DNA of 64,000 bases from Neelides folsomi (Eukaryota > Arthropoda > Collembola > Neelipleona > Neelidae). How positions within the stretch are numbered: the first letter of the stretch is position 1; every line of letters begins with the position of its first letter. Shown here piece by piece: positions 61,634-64,000 of the stretch. The notes beneath the pieces were generated by a model that did no database searches, was not told where the DNA came from, and saw only the letters and a list, made by a program, of their open reading frames with translations. Made by a program: the position numbers and the translations under genes. The stretch is taken from NCBI GenBank assembly GCA_034687125.1, contig JAQGBZ010000347.1, positions 1-64,000 on the forward strand, given 5' to 3'.

Positions 61634-64000
61634 ATGTCCGACGAAGTAACCAAATGTGATGAAAAAAGTGATGAAGTTGATGCTGGGGATGTTGAGACTC
61701 TGGAGGAGAAAATCAACCGACTCGAAAACCAGGTAATTTATTTATTTAAAAAACTTTAATTAATTATAGGTTTAAGCATAGTTAAAATGAATATCCCAAG
61801 CAGGTTTCTGCACTTCGAGAAATTTCTTCCTTGAGGAAGAATTTGGTTGAACTTCGAGAGAAAGAGATGAAAGACCTCGGGGAGAAAATCTCATTCTTTG
61901 AAGAAGCAATGGACACGGAGAGGAAACTGAGGAAAGATTTGCTCCTTCGTGTTGAAGCTGCCGAATGCTCTTCAGAAGAACTCACTGAAAAGCTACGGAG
62001 AAATTCCAGGGCCCTTTCTGAACTCAAATCCAACTATGAGGCAAAAGTGGCGAGTCTCAGTTTGAGATTAGATGAAGCGAAAGAAGAAGTTGATCGGAGA
62101 ACTGATGAAGCCAATGCGACCGAACTCAAAAATTTAGAACTCAATCGCCGTGTTGGAGAACTCAATGAGCTCCTGGATGAGAATTTGGAGTTGAGGGGAA
62201 AGTTCGAACAAAGGGTTAACGCCCTGGCTCATAAGAATAAAGCTTTAGGAGGACATTTGACCTTGCTCAATGAAATCATCCCTGACGAAATGGCACATGC
62301 AAATTTTGTAGATGCAGAGAAAATCAAAGCTTTTCGTGATATTTTAAGGTACGAGAACTTTTATGATTGATCCATTTCAAATATTTAGAAAACATTTTAT
62401 TTACGTTTGATATCCTTTATATTATAGAAACCTCGTTTTCATATGGCATATTTTATGCATTTAAATATTACATAATTAATTATGTAATGAACAATTATAG
62501 TAGATTAAATTCCTGCCGTATTGATCAGATTGATCTTAATGCTAGTTATTTCTAATGATTTGATTAGGAAAGCAGAAATTTGCAGCGAAATTGAAGAAGG
62601 CAACGGCGATTCAAGAAAAAGTTCCATTGATTTGACCTCATTAGCGGAGAAATTAGATGACGAAGGAACTACGCCTGATATTCCTGGTTAGCATAATTTT
62701 ACGTTATTACTCTTTTATTACTTATAAGCTATACATAATGTTATATAGTAAATCATAAGTGTACGTCCCTATGTAGTAACTGGGCGGTGAATTTGTTGGG
62801 CGGTATATTATATAACATTAATTCAATGTTTAACTTGAATTAATAATTTTATTTCCATTATTCTTAAAAGGAGTTGAGAGCTGCTACAATAACGTTGAGT
62901 CTTTAGATGGCTCCAAGCGGGTTTTAAGTGTGAGCAAGACGTTCATCAAAATCAAAGATTTAATTCTTGAGAAAAAAGGCCTTCAAAAGAAGATCGATGA
63001 GCTCAAAGGTCTCAACTTTCGATTGAAGTCCAAGGTATGTTTAGCTTATTTTGTGTTTAGTGAAGAAGGTCAGGTCTGACGTTGCAAAAGTTCATGAAAG
63101 CAGATGCGGAGTTGATATGTCGCATTATGTAAGTAAATAATATGTTTAAATTAGATGGATTGCCAAGAACGCCGTTTGTTTACCGTCACATCTGAGTTGA
63201 ACAAAACTTGGAGCCTCGTGGCGAAGTTGAAACTTCAACATGATCAACTCCACAACTCTGAAGCTGTTTTAAGGTTTTATAAATAAAGAAAAAAACTCAA
63301 ACCTACAAAATTATAATAATAGTACTAGATGCACTATACTATGTTTATTTTTAACGAATCAATTAATTTGGCTAAATGATTGAAATGGGCAAATTTATTT
63401 CTATTTTAAAAATGATAGATATGAACTTCAAGAGAAACGTCGATTGTTGAATAAACTCAAGAGTGAATTGTCGCAATCAAGAGAGATGTGGGTGAAAGTG
63501 CGAGCAAAAAACCATGCCTCGGAGATTGAATGGGAGAAGCTGAGAGATGAATTTGGGAAAAGGAAACAACAAGCGTCGGCCGAGTCTGCCTTCTCCGACA
63601 CTTCAATACCAAAAGAGGAAGAGGTTGAGGAAGAATTGATGAGCGACGATGCTGGTGGGGACCCTGAAGAAGAAATCAGAGAGATTTCAGCCATGGAATT
63701 CCAAGATCCTCTCGATGAGCTCAACATTGTCAACGATCTTGTTCAAGAAATATCTGCTGTCACAGCACAAGTAGATTTAATATAAAAATTAAATCGCTTA
63801 TTTAATTCCATTTTAGAAAATCCATCATTAAAATTGTAATTTTTACAGGTTGAAGAAGCAGAAGAAAGTCAAGAAGAGTCGACAAGTCAAGCAACAGAAA
63901 GTATTGATATAACATTTTCCAATTTAATTAAATGGAAATGTCTGAACTAATCATATAAGCATTATTTTAGGTGCAAATACATTGCGAGCGAATAGACTTC
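61634..64000 (+). CDS. Long coiled-coil protein, family not recognised (3' end beyond window)
   Basis: Exons 61634-61732, 61804-62348, 62568-62686, 62871-63034, 63155-63273, 63419-63770, 63849-63900 and 63971->64000 join in phase to give at least 493 residues from MSDEVTKCDE. No signal peptide or membrane segment is seen. The protein is almost entirely predicted coiled coil: residues about 20-210 (LEEKINRLENQVSALREISS onward), about 265-310 (KIKDLILEKKGLQKKIDEL) and about 325-400 (LQEKRRLLNKLKSELSQSRE, then VRAKN and EWEKLRDEFGKRK). An acidic linker, EEEVEEELMSDDAGGDPEEE, follows, then a short helix (LNIVNDLVQEISAVTAQV). The donor after exon 63155-63273 (AG|GTTTTA) is weak, but phase supports it. 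A cytoskeletal, centrosomal or trafficking adaptor is plausible by composition only. I cannot name it. Confidence 0.8.

Overview
This is nuclear DNA of an invertebrate animal. Genes are split by short AT-rich GT-AG introns, every protein is animal-type, and one gene encodes a secreted, tyrosine/alanine/histidine-rich cuticle-like protein, which points to an arthropod. AT content is high and mobile-element relics are frequent. A small crustacean such as a parasitic copepod is my best guess, but that is inference and no species marker was seen.

Layout. Bases 1 to about 13.9 kb hold no gene I can support; a 625-bp transposon relic with an 8-bp target-site duplication lies at 3900-4524. A ten-exon minus-strand gene (13967-17472, 5' end not found) encodes a corin-like type II membrane protein whose trypsin domain has lost two of its three catalytic residues. 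From 17.5 to 33.4 kb I find no coding exon, only a 994-bp foldback transposon (30796-31789). A minus-strand gene (33479-37445, 5' end not found) encodes a large Gln/Pro-rich protein with five C2H2 zinc fingers. Upstream of it is a nest of short inverted-repeat elements (about 37.5-38.8 kb), then a probable solo LTR (40219-40674).

The right third is gene-dense: a cuticle-like repeat protein (41926-42953, +, TATA box), an SLC15-type oligopeptide transporter (43931-49428, +, 17 exons), the phosphoinositide phosphatase FIG4 (50081-55164, +, 13 exons), MFSD11 (55267-57053, -, 6 exons), LZTFL1 (58438-60181, +, 6 exons) and an unidentified coiled-coil protein that runs off the window (61634->64000, +). 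FIG4 and MFSD11 converge tail to tail with crossing polyadenylation signals.

The genes are not an operon and do not share a pathway. FIG4 acts on endolysosomal lipid, LZTFL1 on ciliary trafficking, SLC15 on peptide uptake, and the corin-like protein probably at the cell surface. I stitched the exon models by hand from splice signals and reading phase, and the phases close in every gene listed, so gene structure is firmer than the names. No new genetic system was found; the most notable signals are the inactivated corin-like protease, the mobile-element relics and the dispersed repeat shared by introns of two neighbouring genes.
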